DNA from: Pisolithus tinctorius
Taxonomy: Eukaryota > Basidiomycota > Agaricomycetes > Boletales > Pisolithaceae
Direction: 5' to 3'
Assembly (NCBI GenBank): GCA_024663395.1
Contig: JANFAH010000005.1
Coordinates: 1,364,001 to 1,428,000 of the forward strand
DNA: 64,000 bases
Position 1 is the first letter of the stretch; the number at the start of each line of letters is the position of its first letter. The notes beneath the pieces were generated by a model. The model was not told the origin of the DNA. It worked only from the letters and a program-made list of their open reading frames with translations, and ran no database searches. Shown here piece by piece: positions 10,017 through 21,904 of this stretch. Made by a program: the position numbers and the translations under genes.

Positions 10017-11376
10017 ATGAACAACAGCCTGCGAAGGTTCGCTCAGGCCAATACAGCGAGCCTTCCGGGCTCTCCCCACTCGCCATCTCCCCGTTCTCAG
10101 AGCAGCGGCATACAGCCACCGGTGACACCGAGGACCCGTGTGTCGTATGTCAACTCACCCTCCACTACGCCGTCCATATCCTCCAACATTCCGTTTGATT
10201 GGGAAGCGGCGCGCTCAAGACGGCCTCCACCCTATGGCACTCCTTTCAATGGGAAACGAAAAGCTCGGATGAGCAATATCGGTACTGCAGCAGCCACTCC
10301 AAAGAGGGTCGTCCGCAAGAAAGGATTTGTCGAGCGGTGTGTTCAGTTGCCGCATTCCAACGACCCTGTCTGATTATTGTCTATGGTGGCGTGCACAGTA
10401 TGAAGGACATTCCCTCCCGAATCATGTTTGAAGTCTCGCTCTTTCCATACAACATACCCTTGCCCGCCCCGAAGACCAGCGGGTGGCTCATTGGGTTGTC
10501 CATGCATTTCTTGCATCTTTGTGTACGTGTGGCTCACATCCGTGCCACGTCCGAGTCGGACGTTGGCTGGGAAGACCTTTACTGGGAACGCAGCCAACAG
10601 AGCTGGTTCGACTGGGTGCGTCTCCGTTACGTAAATGGTTTTAATTAATTCACAGCCCTGATACGTCTACTCAGACTATCCCGACGACGTGTCTTTTGTT
10701 GATCGCATCCACGTTGAATGTTATGCACTTGTTTACGGAAACGCGAACATACCGACTCCATATGCGTTCCAGGGTTGATCCCGTGTCATCTCCCCATACG
10801 ACATTTGTTTCATCGCCGCAACAAGAACCACCGGTGACGGAAGAGGAGGCGGTTCCGCGATCGACGTTTATGCAGCGGATCCTGGGGTTGATTGGATCGG
10901 CGATGTTGATTTTGTGGCGCGCGTTCGTATATCTGGTGCGGTTCTTGTTGGGGATATCTTCTACCAGTCCGTCGACGTCTTCGCCGCCTCGTGGCGCGCC
11001 GGCAGAGCAGATCCAACAGCTCGAGGTATGGACGCCGGGAGAGCTGGAACGCACCCTGTTCGCCGTCTATTCGCCTGCACACGCACTCCTGTGGATCTGC
11101 ACTGATGGCACGAACTGGGTGCTGATGTGTGCGCTGATGGCAATGGTAGGTGTGGAGATAGGTGCACTCGTGCAGGCGTATGAGGCGCTGGTGAAAGACC
11201 GAGCCATTTTGGCAGCCGAGGTCATGCACGAGTACAATGAAGGAGTAAGTGGGCTTCTTCTTCCCATACTAATCGCTCGGCTGACGGAGCCATCCTAGTT
11301 TGTGCATCCTCGAATCAACCCTGTGCGGCGCGACGTGGCTGTCATGACCCACCAGGCAGAGATGGTAATTACATAA
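10017..11376 (+). CDS. Nur1/Mug154-like nuclear-rim membrane protein
   Basis: Exons join(10017..10336, 10399..10615, 10675..11244, 11299..11376) encode 394 residues. A Ser/Pro-rich N-terminus is followed by KKGFVERMKDIPSR, hydrophobic helices (about residues 125-150, 180-200, 245-270, 320-345) and a C-terminal motif GFVHPRINPVRRDVAVMT. The length, the membrane layout and that last motif fit the Nur1/Mug154 family, which in yeast anchors rDNA and silent chromatin at the nuclear envelope. The family call rests on remembered motif resemblance, so it is moderate. The last exon is only 26 codons. It follows the PAP2 gene by 77 bp on the same strand. Confidence 0.6.
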
Positions 11377-11526
11377 GTATTATAGACCTCATGTACCTTT
11401 TGTCGGAGATGATCGGACAAGCTTAGTCACTCGATCTCCCTCTGAGGGAAAAAAAAAAAATCAAAATCTTATCATATATTCTAGCATTCCACCTCAGCAT
11501 CGCACCCGTCTGACTCTGAGTCGTCG

Positions 11527-12462
11527 ATGGCAAACCTGCAAGGCCTCAACGTCGTCCACGCAGCACAGGAGCCTCCACACGCCGATCTCCAAGACACCCT
11601 CACCTCTCCCTTCCCCGACTTCTCTGCCCACCTGGACCTGTGGACCAACCTCACCTTCGACAGCACAGACGACCCTCACCACAGACACAGGAACAAGCCT
11701 TCTTCATCAGAAGAGGACCGCGACGACGACAATCAGTCACCCCCTCCCCTCGACATCCCCTTCCAAGATAACCACGACCACCCACCCACCCCTCACTCTG
11801 CCGCTGCCGTACCCCCCTTCGACATCAATTCATTGTTGGCAAGCTTTGGCGCCAATCCATTCGTCTTGCCCCCTGCTCCGACTCCTGTCCCACAACAAAA
11901 CAACGCAGCCCCTTCCCAGTTCTCCGTCATCCCTTCATTGGCACAGCTTATCGCTCTGCAGACTGCCCATGGCGTGAACTACCCCGTTCCACCCCCTCCT
12001 GCTGCTGTTCCTGCGCAACCAGCTGCCGTCCAAGCGCCAGCACAATCACCTCCGGCTTCCGTCCCGATCTCCGTACCCGTTCCTCAGCCACCAGCCAAGC
12101 GCCCCCGCACCGCCAAAAGTCAGTCTCTGGGTGGTGACCACTCCGACGTCTCCGCCGCCCAGTCACCTCAGGACCCTGCCTCACCAGCTACTTCTACTAC
12201 TCAGGGCGAAACCACCTCTCAGGTGTTCGCAGCAGCGGAGGATAAACGCCGCCGCAATACCGCAGCCAGCGCTCGTTTCCGTCTAAAGAAAAAGGAACGG
12301 GAGGCTGCGCTGGAGCGTCGTGCCAAGGAACTCGAGGATCGCGTCCTCGAGCTCGAACGCGAGTGCGAGGGACTTCGCCGTGAGAATGGCTGGTTAAAGG
12401 GTTTAGTCGTCGGTGTCACTGGCGCTGGTGCTACTCAACAACCCCAGCAGCAACAGAAGTAG
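11527..12462 (+). CDS. bZIP transcription factor, MetR/Cys-3/Zip1 type
   Basis: Single exon, 311 residues. The N-terminal 230 residues are Pro/Ala/Ser/Gln-rich, as in activation regions, with a possible nuclear signal PPAKRPRTAK near residue 198. The basic region EDKRRRNTAASARFRLKKKE and a following heptad zipper near residues 239-300 match the Cys-3/MetR/Zip1 class; NTAASARFR is its hallmark. In fungi these factors drive sulfur-assimilation genes or, for S. pombe Zip1, the cadmium response. The absence of introns is unusual in this intron-rich window. The target pathway is inferred from the class only. Confidence 0.85.
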   Translation: MANLQGLNVVHAAQEPPHADLQDTLTSPFPDFSAHLDLWTNLTFDSTDDPHHRHRNKPSSSEEDRDDDNQSPPPLDIPFQDNHDHPPTPHSAAAVPPFDINSLLASFGANPFVLPPAPTPVPQQNNAAPSQFSVIPSLAQLIALQTAHGVNYPVPPPPAAVPAQPAAVQAPAQSPPASVPISVPVPQPPAKRPRTAKSQSLGGDHSDVSAAQSPQDPASPATSTTQGETTSQVFAAAEDKRRRNTAASARFRLKKKEREAALERRAKELEDRVLELERECEGLRRENGWLKGLVVGVTGAGATQQPQQQQK

Positions 12463-13834
12463 ACGACGTGTTGAAAAGACGCTCAGGGCCAGCCAGAAGT
12501 TGGGGGTAAGCACAACACGGCCACATGTGCATCTCAGAACGCGACGTTGACACTGCAACCCGCCAGCCGCGCCCCCCGTTCTTGATTTTACTACTTTCAC
12601 CAAACGCAGCAGGATCACTGAAGTTGGTGATCAGTCTATTATCGCGTTGTGCTATCGGGGTGGATAGAAAGTTCGACGGAAATACGTTCAACAGCGACTA
12701 TCGGCAGGAGGCGAGTTGACAACAAGAGTGTATTATTATGTTATGTATGATGCTCTACTTGCTCTATGCAACCCCCAACCTTGCCATAGATCGCACACTG
12801 TGGATACTCTGCGCTTAAATGAGCCCATCGGCGTTCCTGTGTAATGCCTACTCTCCGCACTACGCTCAATAAAGATTAGCCCGCTGCTCGTTTGGTGGAC
12901 AGCGTGCCGGCCACGTGCCAGGCTATGAGTGGGTGAAGTGCCCAATCCACTGGCGCTACCGACAAAGATGGACGGTTCGTTATCTCTCGATCAAACTATT
13001 GGGAGACCCAGCCGCTCCCTATATTGGACCGATTTTGATTCGTTGGCTCAAGAGAGGAGGACAGCTGATTCGGACATGAACTGTTGCCACCGATCGGACT
13101 CTATTTACACAAGTAAAGGGATATGTAAGATATGATTAATGAACCCCGGGGACTGACAGCTCCTGATCAAACTCCCACGTCAACTGTAGTCCCTTGTTGT
13201 CCCCACTCCAAGGAAGGCCCACACTAATATGCCTTATGCTTTGTTACAGGGTCGTTCAATCCGGGCGCTCATTTGCTGTAAGCTGCTAACTGACTTTGGC
13301 CCCATCAGCTCGTCGTCCGACAAAGTGCGATGCGGCGCACAAAACTTCAAACGGGATTTAAAGCACTGTATCGGAATGTCAGTCTTATCTATGTCTGTCC
13401 CTTGACAGGTCTTCTCGTGGGAGCATCCATGGACCGCGATCTCTTTAGAATTCGATCACTGCGGGGGCTGCCTTCGTCCCCCGCACCTTGTGACGTACTA
13501 GTCAGGAATATGTATGTATAATCTATGCAGTTGTGTGTGGTATCATGTATGCCCCACGGTCTGGCGTCGATAACAATTGCACGGATTGATAGCAGTCGAC
13601 TATTATAGGCCAAGGATTAACCCCACGGCGCCTCCAGCCACTCTGCCGAGCGCGACAACACAAGACGGCCCAGACTTGCCCATCGTTTCCGCCAAGTACG
13701 TGGCACGTCCAATGCTATATACATGCCTTCATACCGAGAAGTCGAGCGACTTTTTTGCCCTACAAGTATTAATACACCTTTAATTACAGAAAGTAATCGT
13801 CCTCCGTTTCTTCGTGTGCTTCTGAATCCCAAGG
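12463..13834. other. 1.4-kb convergent intergenic region, no gene seen
   Basis: Lies between the convergent ends of the bZIP gene and fbp1. Frames of up to about 80 codons occur on both strands, but none has coding character, a plausible intron structure or a family I recognise. No tRNA-like fold or repeat was noticed. Confidence 0.45.
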
Positions 13835-15249
13835 CTAAACTGTCGAGTTCTGTGCAGCATAGAACTTCATCAAGTCTAGGACATCATCCCTGCTCCCAAG
13901 GAATACGGGGCATCGCTCATGGATGCTTTTCGGAACGAGGTCGAGTATGCGTTTGGTTCCGGTCGTAGCAAGACCTCCGGCCTATCGTTGCAAAGATTTT
14001 TCGCATCAGCACCGAAGTCTTTGCACAGGGATCATCACATAACACCCACCTGCTCAGTCAAGAATGCCATCGGGAACGCCTCATACAGCATCCGGAGTTT
14101 ACCTGACTTACTCTTCTTGTCATCGGGGTACCCGAAAATACCGCCGTACAGCAACGTCCGGTGCACGTCCGCCACCATGGAGCCGATGTACCGCGCCGAG
14201 TAGGGTGAGCCCGTCTTCGGGTATTTTATGGAGTTCAAGTAAGCGGTCACAGGCGGGTGGAAGTACATCGAATTGCCCTCGTTGAACGAGTAAATCTTAC
14301 CCCGTGGCGGGATTGTGATCTGTGGCAAAATATATTATGACGTCAGTACGAAAACTGTTCTACCAGAGAAACGGTTGACACGTACGTCAGGATGAGTGAG
14401 AATGAATTCCCCAAGTGCGGCGTCGAGGGTGTACCCATTAACTCCCGACCCTGTCGAGAGTACCAGGTTCGCAGATGAACCGTACCTGTATATATAGATA
14501 TAGATCCGTCGGTCAGAGAGAAAGATCCGGCGGGATAGGGGCTAATATGACCGACTGACATAGTGTATCCAGCAGCAACCATTTCTTTCCCGGGTCTCAA
14601 GACGTCCTCCAACGATCCTTTCGAATCCGGTTTCTGCGTTCTCGTAAATCAGTTCAAGATCCAAGCACGGAGGGAAGAACGAAAAGTTGCATACGATTTT
14701 GTAAATCCCAAAAATGGTACCAATGTTCACACCAGCGTCGATGTTGCTGCTACCGTCGAGAGGATCGAAGACGACGCAATACTTGCCCTTGTAGCGCTCC
14801 TCAATAATGATAGCATTTTCGAGCTCCTCCGAGACGAGCACGGCAGTCTTTCCGGACGCGCGTAGCGCGTTAACCATGATGTCATTCGAAAGCACGTCCA
14901 GCTTCTTCTGATCCTCTCCCTGTACGTTCGTCTCCCCGGCAAGGCCAACGCTGCGTGCCATCACGGAAAAAGAATTTAATGAACGGTGCAGCTTGCGAGG
15001 CAGACGCGCGGCACTTACAGGTTAATGAGACGCGCTTTCCGGACGTTGGTTGCGATGAATTTTGACGTTACTTGGATGGCGGTAAGTAACAAGGTCAGAT
15101 CGCCGGTCGCGTCAGCACCCAGCCGCAGCTGGTCGTGCAGCACATGTCTGTGAATGGTCAGTTCGGTCATACACCTCACATATGTAATCGAATCACCTCG
15201 TCAACGTAATGAGATCAGTGCTGGGGGGTTCCTCGCTCGCGGTCGACAT
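13835..15249 (-). CDS. fbp1: Fructose-1,6-bisphosphatase
   Basis: Exons complement(join(13835..13981, 14050..14319, 14386..14485, 14560..14633, 14695..14950, 15019..15147, 15197..15249)) encode 342 residues, the normal length. The family signatures are present: [11 protein letters not shown] near residue 60, the metal-binding [18 protein letters not shown], and [19 protein letters not shown]. It catalyses fructose-1,6-bisphosphate to fructose-6-phosphate plus phosphate, the committed step of gluconeogenesis, in the cytosol. The N-terminus is MSTASEEPP, so the second-position Pro that serves as a degron in yeast Fbp1, and the RRDS phosphorylation site, are absent. A start at 15249 is chosen because it reads straight into the conserved DLITLTR segment. 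Confidence 0.95.
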
Positions 15250-15532
15250 TAGCCTGACAGTGACACGGCTACTGAATCCTGAGAAAAGCGTAATCACGGG
15301 TAGCAATCGAGGCTAAGTACTCACTTATATAACCTATGGTGTGCGTGGTGGTACGGGTAGAAACGGATGGCAACGGATCGGACCACCAATGGTGACTGGC
15401 GGGAGATCAGTCTTATCGGGGTGCAGCCTCTTCCCACGATGGTCCTTTGCATAGGGAGGAATCAGCTATGTACTTAACATTAGTGTGTTCTAGCGTATGA
15501 ATAGAAAGCTATGTATACGGAGGCGTTCAATG

Positions 15533-17514
15533 TTATCTCTTCCGTTTGGTCCCGACAACCGAGGCCGACTCCTTTCCCTTCCGTGTACGTAGTGGAATAG
15601 GAAACGTATCACTATCATCGTCGTCATCTTCCCAATTCCCACCACTGCCACCAGCTCGCCTGCCCTCAGTAGTACTGCCCCTGATTCCGCTCGTTTTGGG
15701 CACAATGCCCCCTATTCCATACCTGTCTCCGTCATCGTCTTCACTAAGAGTTCGTGAAGATGCATGTGCAATAGCAGCAGCGATCTCCGCACTGATACAA
15801 GCCACCCTTGCCTCCAGTGTTTCCTCGGATCCGGTACCTTCCCCCGATCTGTTTGTACTGCTAGCCTGCGAGATTAATTCAGATAACGCACGGTCAAACT
15901 CCTCCAGGTCTGGATCGTCCATTCCAGAAACCCTCGGTTTCTTTGCTTTCAGATAATATTTACTGGATTTAAATAAAGTAACCTTGAGTAGCCATGGTAA
16001 ACTACAAGAAAAACCGAGCTTACTCACACACCAGGATCTGGTTCCCATGAGGGATCGTGAGTTCGCATATGTTGTGTGAGGGTGGTCCGGCGGGTAAATG
16101 TCTTGTCGCATTCTGGGTCCTCGCATTGGTAAGGTCGTTTCCCGGTGTGCGTACGTCGATGTCGTGCGAGACTACTCGAGTCACCAAAGGTTTTGTTACA
16201 CCCCTGGTATTCGCATGAGTGCGGCTTCTCGCCTGTGTGCACTCGCTGGTGCACGTGCAACGCCGACCTCTGTCGATACGTGTGAGTCCTTCCACAACGC
16301 TTTCTTTGAAGGATGGAGGAACGAACTTGAATGAATGTCTTCCCGCAGGCATTGTATTGACAGACGAATGGTCGCTCGCCAGTGTGTATCCTCGTATGCC
16401 GCGCAAGATCACTGCGGCGGGTAAAAGACTTATGGCAATGAGGCTCTTGACATGTGTGCAAACTGGATGTTTTCTCCTTCTCCGCTTCCCTTTCCCTCTC
16501 AATTTCCTTCTCTCTTTCTCTCCTCTTCTGTTTCTTATTTTCTGAACCGTTCTTGCGGGACGGAGATGCTGTGGGTTGGACGCTCGGTCGATCCGGTCTA
16601 GATGATCGTTGCGTGACACGTGACGAGGAAGAAGGCAAGCTAGAACCATCGCGTGAGCGAGAAATGGGGGATGTACTTTTCCTCAAGGATGGACGTGGGC
16701 GACCGGGCGTAGGATCAGACTCTGAGTTTGCTTCGAAATGCGATGAGAGATGATATAGTATATCATTAATGTCATCAAACTCCCCTGGGGTTGGGGAACG
16801 TCGATCTGGAGTGGAACGCTCTGTGTGTCCACGGAGCGAGGGAGATCGTTCCCGCTCAGAGTCGTAGCCATTGCGATCACCCGGTGTCGCTGCAGGGTAC
16901 AACAAGTCAAGGTCTTCGTCATCGCTCTCTCGGACACTGTCTACTACATGGCCATCGTTTTCCTCTGCGGTAAGCGAATGGAAAGCAGGGGCGTTACGTG
17001 TCGTGCGTTGCCCCTTTGTCGCATCCAATCCATAGTCTCCTGAAGCTTCCGTGTGACGCCCTTTAGACGCTGCGTGTGCCTGCGCAGCTTGCAACATGGC
17101 AGCTATTCCGGTCAAGTTAAGCTCAATGTCTGAAGTACTTCGGCTACCAGTGTTGTGGCCGTTCTCGTGACTGGCGTCCCGTGTAGCTCCTTGAACTTGT
17201 TCTGTGTGCTCCCTGTCTTCTCGCCCAGGATTTTGTGCTCGTCGCTGCTGCTCCGCTGCGCTTAGCAACGCTGCAGAGGCTGCAGTTGCATTCTGATGGA
17301 GAAGGGTTGCAATTTCGCGCTCTAACATCTCTACGGAGAATTGGTCAGTGTCGGGGGAGGAGCTAAGAAGGGCACGCTGCGGAGACTTCGAAGCGTCGGA
17401 AACATCGAGCGTGTCATCATCGTGGATCAAGTCATCTTCTGAACCTAAAGTGTCGTCGTGAACGACATCTGAAATGTTGAGCACGGGTTCATGCTCAACG
17501 GGTTCCATCCCCAT
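15533..17514 (-). CDS. Four-finger C2H2 zinc-finger transcription factor
   Basis: Exons complement(join(15533..15962, 16028..16269, 16327..17514)) encode 619 residues. An acidic N-terminus ([15 protein letters not shown]) and long Ser/Arg-rich disordered region precede a Lys/Arg/Glu helix and four tandem C2H2 fingers (about residues 354-475) joined by canonical HTGERP/HTGEKP/HTGKRP linkers. A charged tail ends in GTKRKR. A sequence-specific DNA-binding role is by family; no target is known. The 57-nt intron 16270..16326 cuts finger 2 between its Phe and Leu and is a multiple of three with no stop, so unspliced RNA still reads through. The start 17514 is the first ATG of the frame. It is divergent from the PMP3-like gene over 284 bp. 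Confidence 0.88.
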
Positions 17515-17709
17515 GATCAAGTGCCCACAGAGCGGCAGGGAGCGCGGTTACGATATGTCTGCCAATCAAAGAAACAAGACGTGAGCGACGACCATTGCAC
17601 GCATCATGTACCTACCGGCGTGCAGCACGCTGCGTGAATAGCAGTGAGGTTGGATACAGCAGGCCTGTTTCGAGTATGACACAACACAGACACTTGGAAC
17701 AAGATCAGG

Positions 17710-17717
17710 TCACGTGA
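17710..17717. promoter_or_regulatory. CACGTG element in divergent promoter
   Basis: TCACGTGA lies 82 bp before the start of the PMP3-family gene and 196 bp from the C2H2 gene start on the other strand. It could serve either. Only the motif is seen. Confidence 0.4.
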
Positions 17718-17798
17718 GTAGCCGATGACCAGGTACTGCCTCGTCGCTCTCCACTAATATAACCAGTGCTTGTCCATGTATCTTTGACGCAGTCAACC

Positions 17799-18788
17799 AT
17801 GCCCACGACCATGAACAAGCCAGCGAAGCCGAAGGTCAAGCGCTACCATGGATACGCCGTACTTCTCTTTATCATGGGGACGCTCTTCCCACCGCTTGGT
17901 GTGTCTCCTGTTCGTCGATTACCATCTGCTCGATTGACGCCTGCGTTTTCAGCCGTCGCAGCGAGGTTCGGGATTGGAAAGGACTTCTGGATCAACTTAG
18001 TATTGACTATTGCTGGCTACATCCCTGGTGGGGCATTATCCGACAATATGAAACCGCACATGATTCATGTTTCCCTATAGGCCATGTACATAACTTCTAC
18101 ATACAGGTATGTTGTGTCTCATCTCTTCGTGGTGTCCTCCGCATGAATGTCATATTTGTTGTAGAACGTCCGGAACAACAAGAACCACCGGCGTACGCCG
18201 AAATGGGCTCAGCGCTTTGGCCTCGTAGATACTTCTACCTTCGAACGCCACAAAAAGCGATCGGAGTGGGCGCACAGGTATAATGACCGAAATCCCGAAT
18301 CAACTTTCGAGGGTCAACCTTTGGAGGATGGTCAGGTTGGGCCATCTCGTTCCTCAACGGAGAGTTCTGTGCAACCCTCCACCAATGCGAAAGGGTTGTG
18401 GAGACCCGAAGATGAATCCTTCTACGGCGAAGGGCGTGACGGCACATCTGAATCAGGTGGCGGTAGATGGCGTTACCCTGCCAACTTTAACGATGCGTTC
18501 TCTGGGCCAGGGGAGGGAGTATTGAAGAAGAAAAAGAAGAAGGATAGATGGGCACGAACAGAGGATGCCTACACAGCTCCTGCACCCCGCAAGAAGAAGA
18601 AGAAGAAGACATCTAGGAATCGTTCAGCTGTCGCTGACGGCGATAGTTTTTCACAGAGAAACGGATCAGCAGAGATGGAGATGCCAGAAGATCCGAATGG
18701 TGGGAACTACGAACGAAGGGATGGCAATGGCCAAGTAGTGACGGATGGCGGACAAACGACGGTTGACATATTTAACCATGAGCTCTAA
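17799..18788 (+). CDS. PMP3/UPF0057-family membrane peptide with very long basic tail
   Basis: Exons join(17799..17898, 17953..18027, 18081..18106, 18165..18788) encode 274 residues. The first 75 residues have the PMP3 plan: helix GYAVLLFIMGTLFPPLAVA, then GIGKDFWINLVLTIAGYIPG and VHNFYI. Canonical Pmp3 is about 55 residues; Sna-type relatives have longer tails. Here a hydrophilic tail of roughly 200 residues follows, with runs of Lys (KKKKKKDRW and RKKKKKKTSR). Pmp3 proteins affect plasma-membrane potential and salt tolerance; the tail's role is unknown, and Lys runs could bind acidic lipids. Exon 3 is only 26 nt. The donor of intron 2 (GTGGGG) is weak, but the join restores YIPGHVHNFY exactly. 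Confidence 0.82.
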
Positions 18789-19141
18789 ACAAGGGGGAGG
18801 AGGGTGAGGTATGCTAGAGGTTTAATGGCAATCTCTTTCTGAACTTAGTGTATCATACCTGCATTATCAGTCTTGTTATGATTCACAATCGCACTGCGGA
18901 GAATTCTTTCCTCTTATCCTGTCCATAGTGTAAGGCCTGTGAGGTCCAAGTGAACATGGCGACACCAGCTGATGGCACCGACTTACACGGTGGCACATGT
19001 AGTCAAGGAACGGTTGTAACCTGGTGAGAAGACGATGAACAATATTTTCCCAACGGATGATCCACATATCCGCCTGTGAAGTGGGAGCCGACTAGCAGTA
19101 CTTCGTGAATCGTGTCTCTCTATTTCTCCCTGCCCGACGCG
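18789..19141. other. Intergenic stretch, no gene seen
   Basis: Holds the 3' end of the PMP3-family gene and the promoter of the PNGase A-like gene on the same strand. No frame or element stands out. Confidence 0.4.
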
Positions 19142-21431
19142 ATGCTATCGGGATGGAAATTCATCGAAGCGGTGTTGGCAGCGGTCCCCCTCATCGGTAC
19201 ACAGGTTCTCGTCGACTTTCAGGTCGCTCAGCCACCGCCGGTCCCCAGTGACGCGAAGACGTGCACCATAAAGATCCTGGAGTATGTTGACAGTGTCATG
19301 CGTCTCGACGTGGCCTGCTGAGCGAATCGGTTTGCAGGCGCACGTTCGGCAACTCCTACTACGAGTGAGTCCAGATCATGTAATTCTCCTTCGTTACTGA
19401 TATATTGGCGACAGTCCGGAAATTGTGTCGTATAGGTGAGGCTGAGTGCATGCATTTCGAGCTCTTTCGTGCGAAGAGCACACCCTGACGGTCTGACAGC
19501 CCACCGACTGACTGCGGAACCGCAGGGTCGTGGGCAGCGGTGACCTTGAACTTTGCGGTCACGTCCAACGGTACGCAGTACGACCGCCTCGGTGTCTTCA
19601 CTTTCCAGAACACAGAAAGTGCGTGTTGAGTCTCCCATTTGTGTCTGTGGCGCCATTGACTGGCATCCTCCAAACAGTCTGGCGGACTTCAACCCCCGAA
19701 CCTACGCCCGATGGCATCATTTGGACATATACCAAGGATGTTACGCGCTACATTCCACTCTTTGCAAAACCAGGAACATTCCTTCTTGAGCTTGATAATA
19801 TTGTCAATAGCAGCTTAACAGGGGAATACGCCAGTATGTCCCCCCCCTCTTTTATGAATTGCGTCCCTAACCTTTTACGTCTTCAAAGCAACTTTGTATG
19901 CGACCTTCTATGCGGCCTCGGAAGACTACCCTACCGCAGGGCAGTCAAACTTGATTGTTCCAATCTCTACCATGTCTGATACACTGGCCAACGACGCGTC
20001 CGTTCCCCCTGCGTTTTCCGTAAGCTGGCTCGTGTTTCTTGTCAATGAGTTGCCCACCATAGGAAATCTCCCTTATAGCTAAATGTTACACTCCCTCAAA
20101 ATACCGTCGAGATTTACGCCGAACTTTATGCCTCCGGAAACGGGCAGGAAGAGTTTTGGGTAGGACAACATAGGTTTTTTTTCTAGCTTTTCCTGACATC
20201 GGCTGTGCATACAGTACTACAACACGGCTAACGAGTACATTGACGATTTACCTTCCGGGACTACTTACGGTGGAGGGCCTTTCCGCGAAGTGCGTTTGCT
20301 CGTGGATGGACAGCTCGCAGGAGTCGCTTTCCCGTATGCCGTCATTTTCACCGGCGGTATCAATCCAGCTGTGTGGAAGCCGATCACGGCCTATGGCGCG
20401 ATCGACCTCCCGACTTATTTTCTCGATCTGACTCCGTTCGCTCCTGTCTTCGCGGACGGTCTTCCGCACAACGTTACGATTGACGTAGTCTCTGCTGAGG
20501 CCGACCACACCATTAACCCGAACTGGTACGTCTCGGGCCTACTTCAAGTTGTCACGGACGCCTCCGGAAAGCGTACCACGGGCCAAATGATCACCTACAA
20601 TACCCAGCCGTATGCGACCACGCAGACCTATGGGAGTATAGATGCAAACAATGTCAACGTTACTGTAAATGCTCAGCGCCAGATCTACATTGAATCAATC
20701 GTGGTCAGCGGGAGCGGACAGTCGAATCGCGTCGTTTTCGAGCAGAATCTGGATTACACTAATACGCAGTATTACTTGAACGATACCAATACCCAAGTAA
20801 GTGTTTCCTAATTGTGGGCAGACCTTCTTTTATGTCCGGCGGCCGTGTAGAACGTCGCACAAGTCTCCTCTGGCTCTGTAAAATCAACTCACAATGGTGT
20901 TCCTGTCATGGTCGACAACTTTGAGTACCCATTGTTCATCAACATGACTTACTTGGACGTCACAGATACTTCCATAACATGTACGTCCTTTCGTGCTGGG
21001 TTGGAAACGTCGAGTCTGCTAAAATGCTGTACTAGTCTTTACATCCTTCGATCATTCATACAACAGGCAGCTCAGTCCCGCTCCCTTCATTCTTGGTTCT
21101 AATATCACCGAACGTCAATTAGCCAGTAAGTGCATGCTTACAATGGGTTGTCCGATGCTCCATCTCTCATGCCCTAGCCGGATACTTCACAATCTCCGCT
21201 GGAGGAAACTTCGGCAATGGCGACAACAACAATACTTTCAGCTACGTCGACAGCGAACACAATACCTACAATCGCATGGTTGACGCTGCGATGAATAAGA
21301 TTGTTTACGATCAGGAGAGTGGTTCCCTCGCGAGCAGTTCGTCCGGCATGCCTTGGCCAGCCATCCCAACCTCGTTCCCTGTTGCCCCAGCTAGGCTACC
21401 AGGTGGAAAGCATGTTGGTGACAGGTTGTGA
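19142..21431 (+). CDS. Peptide-N4-(N-acetyl-beta-glucosaminyl)asparagine amidase A-like (PNGase A)
   Basis: Eleven exons join(19142..19281, 19338..19364, 19415..19435, 19500..19618, 19678..19833, 19889..20019, 20079..20159, 20215..20796, 20851..20980, 21036..21125, 21178..21431) encode 576 residues. Family motifs appear in order: VDFQVAQPPPVP, CTIKILERTFGNSYYDP, YDRLGVF, IWRTSTPEPTPDGIIWTYTKDV, and GGGPFREVRLLVDG. PNGase A releases whole N-glycans from glycopeptides at acidic pH; fungal members are secreted or vacuolar. The N-terminus is moderately hydrophobic, a possible signal sequence or anchor. Exons 2 and 3 are 27 and 21 nt, so the gene is nearly invisible as open frames at its 5' end. 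A decayed inverted copy follows at 21905-22250. Confidence 0.9.
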
Positions 21432-21904
21432 ATTACTGTTTGCTAGCCGTGGTGTATGGGTCGTACCCATTTAACTACCATATCTGTTGTATGGCAAGTA
21501 GTTAAATGATACCTCCTCAGACGCCTCCCCAAACTTCACATAAAGCCCCCTGGCCCATACAATGGAAGGCCAACACAGGTGGTCATCGAGCAACACGGAG
21601 TGTCTCTGCCCGACCCTGCTGCAGGGCACTGGCTTTCAGAGGTTGCAGGAATGTCATTTTTACTCCACGGAAGAGCTTTGTACCGGTGAGGACTGACACC
21701 AATGGTCTTGAGGTAATAGACAAAGCTGGCATCCATCCGGGACGCCTATGCAGCTTGCTAGTTTCTCAAGCAATCTAACCTATCCTTGCATAATACATTC
21801 CACTGCTGGTGGTGGCGACTACACATTATTTTAATTCATTCTCATCTACGAACTGTACCGCTAGAACAAAAATCGGGTCACACATGGGCTCCAGGATGCT
21901 AGCT
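21432..21904. other. Unassigned sequence between PNGase A gene and its relic
   Basis: On the minus strand a 66-codon frame (21536..21736) contains FVYYLKTIGVSPHRYKALP, which looks faintly protein-like but cannot be assigned. It may be debris of the same inverted segment that carries the PNGase relic. Nothing firm. Confidence 0.3.

Noticed and set aside
10810..11229. 139-codon antisense frame in the Nur1-like gene
   Set aside because: Compositional shadow of exon 3 with no motif of its own.
18525..18610. AAG-rich runs that look like a microsatellite
   Set aside because: They encode the Lys clusters of the PMP3-family tail in frame and are interrupted, so they are described as protein sequence.
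19228..19692. 154-codon minus-strand frame over the 5' half of the PNGase A gene
   Set aside because: Antisense shadow; the plus-strand mini-exon model restores the whole family sequence.
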